A DNA stretch of 48,922 nucleotides, from the NCBI RefSeq assembly GCF_014655595.1, contig NZ_BNBL01000001.1:1406181-1455102 (forward strand), written 5' to 3'. Shown here in pieces: positions 25,303 to 33,383 of the stretch. The first letter of the stretch is position 1, and the number at the start of each line of letters is the position of its first letter. The notes beneath the pieces were generated by a model. It saw nothing but the letters and a program-made list of their open reading frames with translations, was not told the DNA's origin and searched no databases. Source of the DNA: Streptomyces griseocarneus. Lineage in GTDB: Bacteria; Actinomycetota; Actinomycetes; Streptomycetales; Streptomycetaceae. The translations under genes and the position numbers were made by a program.

Positions 25303-25964
25303 CGCGGCGCTCCTTCGAGCAGGGCGCGGACCGTCTCGTCCCAGTCGGTCAGCGCGTGCCGGGCGCGGAAGGCGCCGAGCCGGGCGTGGGTGTCCTTCGT
25401 GACCCGCAGCCAGCTGAGCCCGCCGAAGTACCGGCCCGTCAGGGCGTGCCACTGCGCGGCGGGCAGCCGGTACGTGCAGTCCCGGGCCCAGGAGATCTGC
25501 GAGGTCCGCAGCCGTCCGCCGGCGTCGGTGTGGAAGACCGTGCCGCTGAAGAGGAAGTCCAGCGGCACCTCGGCGTCCCGTACGGCCTCGAAGTAGGCGG
25601 TGACGGCCAGCTCGCACTCGCGGGTGCAGGGCACCTGCAGGTCGACGGCCGTGGTGTCGTCGAAGGGCGGGACGACGGTGGTCAGCCGGGCCCAGGTCAG
25701 CGGGCGCATGCCGGTGGCCCACTGTTCGGGCTGGCCGAACAGCCGGGCCAGCGCGAGCCGTTCCTCCTCCTGGTAGCGGCGGCGCTCCACCGCGATGCGC
25801 ACGTCCGTCGTCAGGCTGACCGAGCGGACCGGCCCGCCGCCGGTCCGCGTCACGGCCAGCCGGAACGCCAGGGTCGGCACGGCCGCGTGCTCGAGGGGGC
25901 GGGCGCCGGTGACGGCGAAGGACAGGTCGGCGATGTCCGCGCCGTGCGGTGCGCGCGCGCTCAC
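25299..25964 (-). CDS. DUF6084-like protein of the hydrogenase operon
   Basis: A 221-aa soluble protein with a GTG start overlapping the previous stop (GTGA). Segments such as RRYQEEERLALARLFGQPEQ, VPCTRECELAVTAYF and CTYRLPAAQWHAL look conserved. The repeated beta-strand pattern suggests a beta-sandwich. It matches what I recall as DUF6084, found beside group 1h hydrogenases. No catalytic motif is visible. A role in assembling or anchoring the enzyme is plausible but untested. Confidence 0.8.
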   Translation of the reverse strand: MSARAPHGADIADLSFAVTGARPLEHAAVPTLAFRLAVTRTGGGPVRSVSLTTDVRIAVERRRYQEEERLALARLFGQPEQWATGMRPLTWARLTTVVPPFDDTTAVDLQVPCTRECELAVTAYFEAVRDAEVPLDFLFSGTVFHTDAGGRLRTSQISWARDCTYRLPAAQWHALTGRYFGGLSWLRVTKDTHARLGAFRARHALTDWDETVRALLEGAPR

Positions 25965-26179
25965 GCGGGCGAGAGGTTGGGCATGCCGGGCAGGATCGGG
26001 TTCTTCGGCCCCGGGTTGATGCCGGTCGACCTGCGGGAGGAGGACCGGTCGTCGCTCTCGTGGCCGGGCTGCCGCTTGTAGAGGCCCTTGTGGTTGCCCT
26101 GGCGCACGCCATGGACGTGCGAGGCCTTGTCGGGGCGCACCTCGGGCTCGCCCACCGTGATGGCGGTTCTCTGTGTCAT
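25961..26179 (-). CDS. 72-aa disordered small protein of the hydrogenase operon
   Basis: A 72-residue hydrophilic protein with a good ribosome binding site (GGGAGG). It has a central His/Lys/Gly stretch (HVHGVRQGNHKGLYKRQPGH), a Ser/Arg patch (DDRSSSRRS) and a Pro/Gly/Asn-rich C terminus (GINPGPKNPILPGMPNLSPA). It has no cysteine and no hydrophobic core, so it is probably disordered on its own. It overlaps both neighbours by 4 nt. It could wrap onto a hydrogenase subunit as a small linker or bind metal through its histidines; both ideas are inference. Confidence 0.75.
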   Translation of the reverse strand: MTQRTAITVGEPEVRPDKASHVHGVRQGNHKGLYKRQPGHESDDRSSSRRSTGINPGPKNPILPGMPNLSPA

Positions 26180-26841
26180 GTCGCCTCCCGCAGACCGTCG
26201 TGGTCCGGCGCGGACGGCGCCGGCTCCGCGAAGAACGATGCGATCCGGGACCATGCCTCCCGGCCGCCGGTCAGGCCCTTCCAGTGTGCGCGGACCACCG
26301 CCACCAGGCGATAGCAGTCGTCCAGCGGGACGATCCAGTGCTCGTGCGGCTCCTGGGCCCGGTTGACCAGCAGCGCCTCGACGTCGTCGGCCGGCCGCGC
26401 GGGTCCCGGCAGGGCGCTGGCGAGCTCGGCCCAGACGGCCGGGTCCACGGTGGAGCGCACGGCTCCCAGCGGGCTCGGGTAGCTCACGGCGGTCCGCCCC
26501 GACCGGCCGTCGCGCACGAAGAACGCCAGCCCCACCGGTACGCCGAGCGCCGCCCAGAGCAGGTCGTCGATCCGGTGGCCCTCCAGGCGGATCCGGCGGG
26601 TGGGCAGCAGCCGGTAGAGCCTGCCGCCCGCCTCCCGGCGATCGAACAACAGTGCGCAGGCCCGGCAGGAGCACAGCGCGGCGCCGTCCGCGAGGTCCAG
26701 CAGGTGCCGGTGCTCCCGCGGGACCGGTTCCGCGCACAGATCGCACCGCTCGGCCGGGGCGGCCGGTGCCGGAGCGAGGGCGGGGGCGGGGCGGCGGGCC
26801 AGCTCCCGCAGCCGGGTCGCCGCGACGGGCGCGGCGCTCAC
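26176..26841 (-). CDS. DUF5947-like zinc-ribbon protein of the hydrogenase operon
   Basis: A 221-aa soluble protein with a GTG start. An N-terminal metal-binding cluster has Cys33, Cys36, Cys57, Cys59 and Cys62 (RCDLCAEP and LCSCRAC), resembling a zinc ribbon or rubredoxin-like site. The remainder, with DDLLWAALGVPVGLAFFVRD and HEHWIVPLDDCYRLVAVVR, matches what I recall as DUF5947. The fifth cysteine is unusual. It lies between the NifU-like protein and the 72-aa protein, with overlaps at both ends. A metal or electron carrier role, or a scaffold role in hydrogenase assembly, is possible. Confidence 0.82.
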   Translation of the reverse strand: MSAAPVAATRLRELARRPAPALAPAPAAPAERCDLCAEPVPREHRHLLDLADGAALCSCRACALLFDRREAGGRLYRLLPTRRIRLEGHRIDDLLWAALGVPVGLAFFVRDGRSGRTAVSYPSPLGAVRSTVDPAVWAELASALPGPARPADDVEALLVNRAQEPHEHWIVPLDDCYRLVAVVRAHWKGLTGGREAWSRIASFFAEPAPSAPDHDGLREAT

Positions 26842-27338
26842 GTCCCGCTCGCCGTGCCGGCGCGGAAGAGGGAGTCGACCGGGATCAGCGTCCCGGGCGC
26901 CGGCTCCGTCACCTCCACCCGCTCGATCTCCGGTGCCGCCCAGGTCACCGCGGCGCGGACGTCCTCCTCGGCCCGCTCCGCGTGCGAACCGCAGCCGCCG
27001 GCCGCGAGCCGGACCCGGGCCAGGCGTCCCTCGACCGCGACGAGCTCCGCGCGCAGCCCGCGCAGGGCGCGCCGCACCCGCGCCTCGACGGGTTCGGGAT
27101 GCAGGTCGTGCACCAGCAGGAGATGGCCGACGAGCTCGTCGTCGACGAGGGCGTCGCGTGCCGGGCCGGCGGTGTGCTCCAGGACGCGCGCGAGGCACTG
27201 GCCGTACAGCTCGACGACGGCGTGCAGGGCGTCCGCGACCTGGTCGCGGACGGCCGCGTCGGGCAGGGCCGCGAGCGACGACAGCAGCGCCTCGGCGCGC
27301 GCGACGTGTTCGCGGGTCTCGGAATCGTTCCAGGTCAT
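26838..27338 (-). CDS. NifU C-terminal-like protein with a degenerate cluster motif
   Basis: A 166-aa protein. The N-terminal ~80 residues are helical (ALLSSLAALPDAAVRDQVAD and onwards). The C-terminal ~80 resemble the NifU/Nfu domain: ALRGLRAELVAVEGRLARVR followed by LAAGGCGSHAERAEEDVRAA. Nfu proteins carry CxxC here and bind a [4Fe-4S] cluster at a dimer interface; this one has Cys116 but His119 in place of the second Cys. It could still bind a cluster with mixed ligands, or have lost that function. It lies 14 nt after the large subunit gene and overlaps the DUF5947 gene. Confidence 0.78.
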   Translation of the reverse strand: MTWNDSETREHVARAEALLSSLAALPDAAVRDQVADALHAVVELYGQCLARVLEHTAGPARDALVDDELVGHLLLVHDLHPEPVEARVRRALRGLRAELVAVEGRLARVRLAAGGCGSHAERAEEDVRAAVTWAAPEIERVEVTEPAPGTLIPVDSLFRAGTASGT

Positions 27339-27352
27339 CGCGGTGTCTCCCG

Positions 27353-29140
27353 TCAGGCCAGGGCGCCGAAGGTCGGCGAGTGGCTCTGCCGCACCGTGCG
27401 CCCGCCGCCGAGGTACATGTGGACGCCGCAGGGCAGGCAGGGGTCGAAGCTGCGGACGGTGCGCATGATGTCGATGCCCTTGAAGTTCTCCGGGCCGTTC
27501 TCCTCGAAGAGCGTCATGCCCTGCACCGCGTCCTCGTACGGGCCGGGGGTTCCGTAGTGGTCGCGGGGGCTGGCGTTCCAAGGAGTGGGCGGGTAGGGGT
27601 GATAGTTGGCGATCTTGCGGTCGCGGATGACGAGGTGGTGGGAGAGCACCCCGCGCACGGCCTCGTGGAAGCCGGCGCCGATGGCCTCCTTGGGGACCTT
27701 GAAGTCCTGGAAGACCTTGGTGCGCCCGGCCCGCACCTCCTCCAGCGCGCGCTCGACGAAGTACAGCGCCATGCCGGCCGCGTAGGCGACGAAGTACATC
27801 CGCGCCCGGTCGCGTTCGATGGTGTTGGGGAAGGGCGGGGGCTTCCACTCCAGCCGCACCTCGGGGGTCGCCGGGGTCTTCGGCAGGTCGATCACGACGC
27901 TGTGGCCGGTGGAGCGGACGTAGGGCGTACGGACCTTGCCGGCCAGCGCGGTGGTCCACAGGCGGGCGAGGGGGCCGCCGCCGGTGTCGAGGGCCAGATG
28001 GTCGCCGGTGCGCTTGTCGTACCAGCGCGGGCTCATCACCCAGCTGTAGTTGCCGCCGTCCAGGTCGCGCTTCTGGGGCTTGGGCAGGGTGGTCTGGTTC
28101 CAGGGGTGGCGCTGGTCCACGGGGTTGCCGAGCGGGTCCTTGTCGACGTAGGTCTCCTCGCCGGTCCAGTCCTCGTAGTACGAGCTGCCGAGCAGCACGC
28201 GCAGGCCCAGGTTGATGTCGACGAGGTCGGTGGTGACCAGCTGGTTGTCGACGACGATCCCGGGGGTGACGAACATGGCGTTGCCCCAGGTGTTCATGTT
28301 CCGGTAGTCGTAGTCCACGACCTCGGGGTCCTGGAAGCAGCCCCAGCAGCCGAGCAGGGTGCGCCGCCGGCCGACCTCCTCGTAGCCGGGCAGGGCCTCG
28401 TAGAAGAAGTCGAAGACGTCGTCGTTGAGGGCCACCCCGCGCTTGACGAAGTCCAGGCAGCGGGTGAGGCGCACGAGGTAGTCGGTGAAGACCTGGGGGG
28501 TGGCGACCGTGCCGACGCCGCCGGGGTAGAGCGTCGAGGGGTGGACGTGGCGCCCCTCCATCAGGCAGCACATCTCCCGGGTCAGGCGGCTCATGCGCAG
28601 CGCTTCCTTGTAGACCTCGCCCTCGAAGGGGTTGAAGGCGCGCATGATGTCGGCGATCGTCCGGTAGCCGTGGACGTCGCCGCGCGGGGCGGGGGTGCGC
28701 TCGGCGCGTTCGAGGACGCCGGGGTTGGTCTCCTTGACCATGCGTTCGCAGAAGTCGACGAAGACCAGGTTGTCCTGGAAGATCGTGTGGTCGAACATGA
28801 ACTCGGCCGCCTCGCCGAGGTTGATGATCCAGTCGGCGAGCGGCGGCGGCTTGACGCCGTAGGCCATGTTCTGGGCGTAGACCGAGCAGGTGGCGTGGTT
28901 GTCGCCGCAGATCCCGCAGATCCGGCTGGTGATGAAGTGCGCGTCCCGGGGGTCTTTGCCCTTCATGAAGACGCTGTAGCCGCGGAAGATCGACGAGGTG
29001 CTGCGGCACTCGACGACCTTCCGGGCCGGAAAGTCGATCTTCGTGTAGATGCCCAGATTGCCGATGATCCGGGTGATGGGGTCGAACGCGACGTCGGTGA
29101 GGTCGCTCCGTGCCGCGTCGCTGTCCTGGGCGGTGGCCAC
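27353..29140 (-). CDS. hhyL: [NiFe]-hydrogenase large subunit, group 1h (actinobacterial type)
   Basis: The 595-aa catalytic subunit that binds the NiFe(CN)2CO centre. The L1 motif is SRICGICGDNHAT (Cys75, Cys78, His82) and the L2 motif is DPCLPCGVH (Cys568, Cys571, His574). Twenty-one residues follow His574, a tail that the neighbouring maturation protease would remove. The sequence around both motifs fits group 1h (former group 5) enzymes, which oxidise atmospheric H2 at nanomolar levels. The GTG start has an AGAGGAA ribosome binding site, 40 nt after the small subunit stop. In streptomycetes this enzyme is linked to sporulating cultures and survival. Confidence 0.95.
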   Translation of the reverse strand: MATAQDSDAARSDLTDVAFDPITRIIGNLGIYTKIDFPARKVVECRSTSSIFRGYSVFMKGKDPRDAHFITSRICGICGDNHATCSVYAQNMAYGVKPPPLADWIINLGEAAEFMFDHTIFQDNLVFVDFCERMVKETNPGVLERAERTPAPRGDVHGYRTIADIMRAFNPFEGEVYKEALRMSRLTREMCCLMEGRHVHPSTLYPGGVGTVATPQVFTDYLVRLTRCLDFVKRGVALNDDVFDFFYEALPGYEEVGRRRTLLGCWGCFQDPEVVDYDYRNMNTWGNAMFVTPGIVVDNQLVTTDLVDINLGLRVLLGSSYYEDWTGEETYVDKDPLGNPVDQRHPWNQTTLPKPQKRDLDGGNYSWVMSPRWYDKRTGDHLALDTGGGPLARLWTTALAGKVRTPYVRSTGHSVVIDLPKTPATPEVRLEWKPPPFPNTIERDRARMYFVAYAAGMALYFVERALEEVRAGRTKVFQDFKVPKEAIGAGFHEAVRGVLSHHLVIRDRKIANYHPYPPTPWNASPRDHYGTPGPYEDAVQGMTLFEENGPENFKGIDIMRTVRSFDPCLPCGVHMYLGGGRTVRQSHSPTFGALA

Positions 29141-29180
29141 TGATGGGTTCCTCTCGTGGTTCCTCGCGCGGTCGGCCCGG

Positions 29181-30230
<1,050 letters not shown>

Positions 30231-30266
30231 CGGCGGATTCCCTTCGGTGCCCAGAAGTGCCCGAGG

Positions 30267-32009
30267 CTAAAATTCGCATACCGCTTCTTTTCCGGCAATA
30301 TGCATATCCTGCCGGGGGAGGCGTGACAGCGCGTCGAACCGCTCGGCCGCGTCGCCCGGCGGCCGCTTGCGCACGAACGCCGACCGCAGCGCGTGGTACG
30401 GCGCGTCGGGCGAGAAGAACACCGCGCGCATGCGCTCCAGCTCCTCCGCGCGGTAGGCCGCCAGCGGCTTGAGGGACTCGTCCCGCTCCCGCGCGGCCTT
30501 CTTCACCGCGATCCGCAGGGGCACGTCGCATTCACCGATGAGGTCCGCCGCCATCCGGGTGACGGCCCCCGCGAACTCCTGCGCCGGGCCCGGCACCACG
30601 CGGTCCACCAGCCCCAGCGCCCGCGCGCGGGCCGCGCTCACCGGCGCCGCCTCCGCCATCAGGGTCGCGGCCCGGGCCGGGCCCACCCGCCGGGGCAGCG
30701 TGTACGTCCAGTACTCGGAGCCGTACAGGCCCATCAGCCGGTAGTGCGGATTGAGGACCGTCCCCGCCCGGCACCACACCTCGTCCGCCGCGAGCGCCAG
30801 CATCGCCCCGCCCGCCGCGGCGTTGCCCGCCACCGCCGCGACGACGAGCCGGTCGGTGGTGGTGAGCACCGCCTCGACCAGGTCGTCCATCGCGTTGATG
30901 TTCGCCCAGGACTCCTCGGCCGGGTCGGCCGCCGCCTCGATGACGTTCAGGTCGATGCCGTTGGAGAAGAAGTCCCGCTCGCCCCCGAGCACGATCACCG
31001 ACGTCGGCCGGCGGCACGCGAACCGGTAGGCGTTGAGCAGCCGCCGGCACTGCACCGCGCTCATCGCCCCGCCGGGGAAGCGGAACCGTACGAAGCCCAC
31101 CTCGCCCCGCTCGGTGTACCGGATGTCGCTCCAGGTCGCCCGGTGCGCCGGGAGCTCCAGCGGAGCCGGTACGTCCGGCACGGCGGGCAGCGCGTCGCCC
31201 AGCGCCGTCACGGCGGGCAGCCTGATGCCGGGCGCCCCGTCCCCCGAACGGCAACGCCGCAGCTGGGGAATCCACACGGCGCCGTCCGCCGTCGCCCGGC
31301 AGATCGCGCCCGCCCGCGTCGCCAGCACCTCGCCCGGCCGGCCCCGCAGCCGGTCCTCGCCGTGCCCCCCGTGCAGGAACCACTCGCCGCCCAGCAGCTC
31401 GTCCCGCACCCCCGGCCGCGAGTCGGCGGCGCGCAGCGTGCGCAGCACCGACTCCGTGGGCTGCGCGGCCCAGTCGATCCGCCGCTCGCCCTGCGGCAGC
31501 CAGGGGCGGGTGCGCACCGGGAACTCCGTCTGCGCCCGGGGTGTCCACGACCCCGACCCGAACCGCTCCACCGCCAGCAGCAGCGCCGAGACGGCGGCGT
31601 CCGCCACCTCGCCGCGGTACAGCTCGCTCTTGGTCACGTCCGGCGGCACGGCGAAGCCCGCCGAGGCCCAGACCGGCCCGGCGTCCAGCTCCTCCTCCGC
31701 CTGAAGGACCGTCACCCCCCAGCGGACCTCGCCGTCCATCAGGGCCCGGTCCAGCGAGGCCGGCCCCCGGTCGCCGGGCGGCCCCGGATGGACGACCAGA
31801 CAGGTGTGGCGCGAGAAGACCTCCCGGGGGATCGCCGTCGTGAGCATCGGCGCGACGACCAGGTCCGGCCAGTGCCGGCGGACGGCCGCGCACAGCGCCC
31901 GCGGCCCGTCCACCACGGCCACGGACGTGGCGTGGCCCCGGTCGCCGAGCTCGGCGAAGACCCGCTGGGCGAGGCTGTTGAAAGCGCTGGCGACGACAAG
32001 GATGCGCAT
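30267..32009 (-). CDS. hypX: Hydrogenase maturation factor HypX (HoxX)
   Basis: A 580-aa two-domain enzyme that makes the active-site CO ligand from formyl-tetrahydrofolate under aerobic conditions. The N-terminal half is formyltransferase-like (CLVVHPGPPGDRGPASLDRA and EEELDAGPVWASAGF). The C-terminal half (from about residue 285) is an enoyl-CoA hydratase-like domain with ERDFFSNGIDLNVIE, NAAAGGAMLALAADEVW and YGSEYWTYTLPRRVG. The start has AGGAGGG. It is the first gene of the minus-strand operon, 36 nt before hhyS, and diverges from hypA. Its presence suggests the hydrogenase is assembled in air. Confidence 0.93.
   Translation of the reverse strand: MRILVVASAFNSLAQRVFAELGDRGHATSVAVVDGPRALCAAVRRHWPDLVVAPMLTTAIPREVFSRHTCLVVHPGPPGDRGPASLDRALMDGEVRWGVTVLQAEEELDAGPVWASAGFAVPPDVTKSELYRGEVADAAVSALLLAVERFGSGSWTPRAQTEFPVRTRPWLPQGERRIDWAAQPTESVLRTLRAADSRPGVRDELLGGEWFLHGGHGEDRLRGRPGEVLATRAGAICRATADGAVWIPQLRRCRSGDGAPGIRLPAVTALGDALPAVPDVPAPLELPAHRATWSDIRYTERGEVGFVRFRFPGGAMSAVQCRRLLNAYRFACRRPTSVIVLGGERDFFSNGIDLNVIEAAADPAEESWANINAMDDLVEAVLTTTDRLVVAAVAGNAAAGGAMLALAADEVWCRAGTVLNPHYRLMGLYGSEYWTYTLPRRVGPARAATLMAEAAPVSAARARALGLVDRVVPGPAQEFAGAVTRMAADLIGECDVPLRIAVKKAARERDESLKPLAAYRAEELERMRAVFFSPDAPYHALRSAFVRKRPPGDAAERFDALSRLPRQDMHIAGKEAVCEF
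30292..30315. promoter_or_regulatory. AT-rich nested palindrome upstream of hhyS
   Basis: CCGGCA, then the 10-bp palindrome ATATGCATAT, then CC and TGCCGG, inside the last codons of hypX and 62-85 bp upstream of the hhyS start. Such an AT-rich stretch is rare in this window. It could be an operator or part of an internal promoter for the structural genes: reading toward hhyS, TTGCCG is followed 17 bp later by GAATTT. Confidence 0.35.
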
Positions 32010-32280
32010 GGCGGCGGCCCTCCTGGTGCTCGGGAGCACGACGGCCCGGGGTCGGCGCCGTCCGTGACCGATCGTCACCGACGCGCGCCGCCGGGACGGG
32101 CGGCGCCGCGCGAGGGGCGCCGCGATTGCGCTACGCGGGCGAATACCGTTCCCCGCCCGGCCGCTCGGGCCGTGGCGGGCGGCCGGGCCCCGTCCGCGCC
32201 GGGTCACTGTGGACCGCGTACCGCCCCCCAGCGAGGGGCGGGCACCCACACGGGCACGCGGCCGGGAGCAGGTGAGGCGG
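32010..32280. promoter_or_regulatory. Divergent promoter region of the hydrogenase locus
   Basis: A 271-bp gap between hypX (minus) and hypA (plus), the only place from which both operons can be driven. It holds the imperfect inverted repeat GTGACCGATCGTCAC at 32064-32078. That superficially resembles CRP-family sites, but the 9-bp spacing between GTG and CAC is one base longer than the mycobacterial/streptomycete CRP consensus I know. No SigB-type promoter was found. No coding sequence is seen here. Confidence 0.4.
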
Positions 32281-32637
32281 ATGCACGAGCTGTCCATCGC
32301 CACCGCGATCGTCGAGCGGGCGACGGAGCTGGCCCGGCGGCACGACGCCGGCGGTGTCGAAGCGGTACGGGTGCGGGTGGGCGAGATGTCGGGCGTCGTC
32401 CCCGACGCCCTGCGCTTCTCCTTCGAGGTGGCCCGGGAGGGCACCGTGGTGGAGGCCGCCCGGCTGGACGTGGAGGAGGTCCCCGCGCGGGCCCACTGCG
32501 CGGCCTGCGAGAAGGAGTTCGCGGTCGGCACCCCGCCGTTCCTGTGGTGCCCGCGCTGCGACTCGCCGACCACACGCCTGCTCAGCGGGCGGGAGCTGGA
32601 GATCACCGTGATCGAACTGGCGGAGGCGACCGCGTGA
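32281..32637 (+). CDS. hypA: Hydrogenase nickel incorporation protein HypA
   Basis: A 118-aa nickel chaperone. The N-terminal MHE supplies the nickel-binding His2-Glu3, and the zinc site has Cys73, Cys76, Cys90 and Cys93 (CAACEKEF, WCPRCDS). The size is typical. The ATG has a GGTGAGG ribosome binding site. HypA works with HypB to deliver Ni to the large subunit after the Fe(CN)2CO moiety is inserted. It is the first gene of hypABFCDE, and its stop overlaps the hypB start (TGATG). Confidence 0.95.
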   Translation: MHELSIATAIVERATELARRHDAGGVEAVRVRVGEMSGVVPDALRFSFEVAREGTVVEAARLDVEEVPARAHCAACEKEFAVGTPPFLWCPRCDSPTTRLLSGRELEITVIELAEATA

Positions 32638-33383
32638 TGTGCAAGGTCATCGACGTCCGGCAGGCGGTGCTGGCCAGGAACGACGCCCTGGCCGGCGCCC
32701 TGCGCAAGGAACTGGCGTCCCGGCGGACGACGGTGGTGAACCTGTTGTCCAGCCCCGGCAGCGGGAAGACGGCGCTGCTGGAGCGCATCCTGACGGCCAT
32801 GAGCGAGCGCGGCGTGCCGGTGGCCGCGCTCACCGCCGACCTCGCCACCGAGAACGACGCGCGGCGCCTGGCGCGCTCCGGCGTCCCCGTCAAACAGGTG
32901 CTCACGGGCGGCCTGTGCCACCTCGAGGCGGCCCAGCTCAGGGGGCACCTGCGGGGATGGCTGCCGGCGGACACGCGGGTGCTGTTCGTGGAGAACGTCG
33001 GCAATCTCGTCTGCCCGGCCGCCTACGACCTGGGGGAGACGCTGCGGGTGACGCTGATGTCCGTGACCGAGGGCGAGGACAAGCCGCTGAAGTACCCCAT
33101 GGCCTTCGGCCTGGCGCACCTCGTCGTACTGACCAAGACCGACATCGCCGACGCCGTGGACTTCGACCGGCCGGCGTTCACGGGGAACGTGGTGCGGGTC
33201 AACCCGGGCGTGGGGATCGTGCCCACCTCGGCCCGCACCGGCGCCGGGGTGGACGCCCTCCTCGAGCGGATCCTGGCGGTCGCCGAGGGCGCCGCCGCGC
33301 ACCGGCCCGTGATGGCGGGCCGCGTCCGGGAAGGACGTCTCGTCGAGGACGCCCCCGACGAAGTGACGGCCGGGCAGCAGTGA
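32637..33383 (+). CDS. hypB: Hydrogenase nickel incorporation GTPase HypB
   Basis: A 248-aa SIMIBI-class GTPase. The P-loop is SSPGSGKT (residues 38-45), and the G4-type motif is LTKTD. The conserved metal site at the dimer interface is Cys94-His95 (GGLCHLEA) and Cys126 (NLVCPAA). It lacks both the N-terminal CxxCGC high-affinity motif of E. coli and the His-rich stretch of rhizobial HypB, so nickel storage is unlikely. The ATG shares its A with the hypA stop; a GTG one codon earlier is an alternative. The stop overlaps hypF by 4 nt. Confidence 0.95.
   Translation: MCKVIDVRQAVLARNDALAGALRKELASRRTTVVNLLSSPGSGKTALLERILTAMSERGVPVAALTADLATENDARRLARSGVPVKQVLTGGLCHLEAAQLRGHLRGWLPADTRVLFVENVGNLVCPAAYDLGETLRVTLMSVTEGEDKPLKYPMAFGLAHLVVLTKTDIADAVDFDRPAFTGNVVRVNPGVGIVPTSARTGAGVDALLERILAVAEGAAAHRPVMAGRVREGRLVEDAPDEVTAGQQ

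Noticed and set aside
32064..32078. GTGACCGATCGTCAC as a CRP/FNR-family operator for the hydrogenase locus
   Set aside because: The spacing is one base off the CRP pattern and the FNR half-sites do not match. It is noted only as part of the divergent promoter region.
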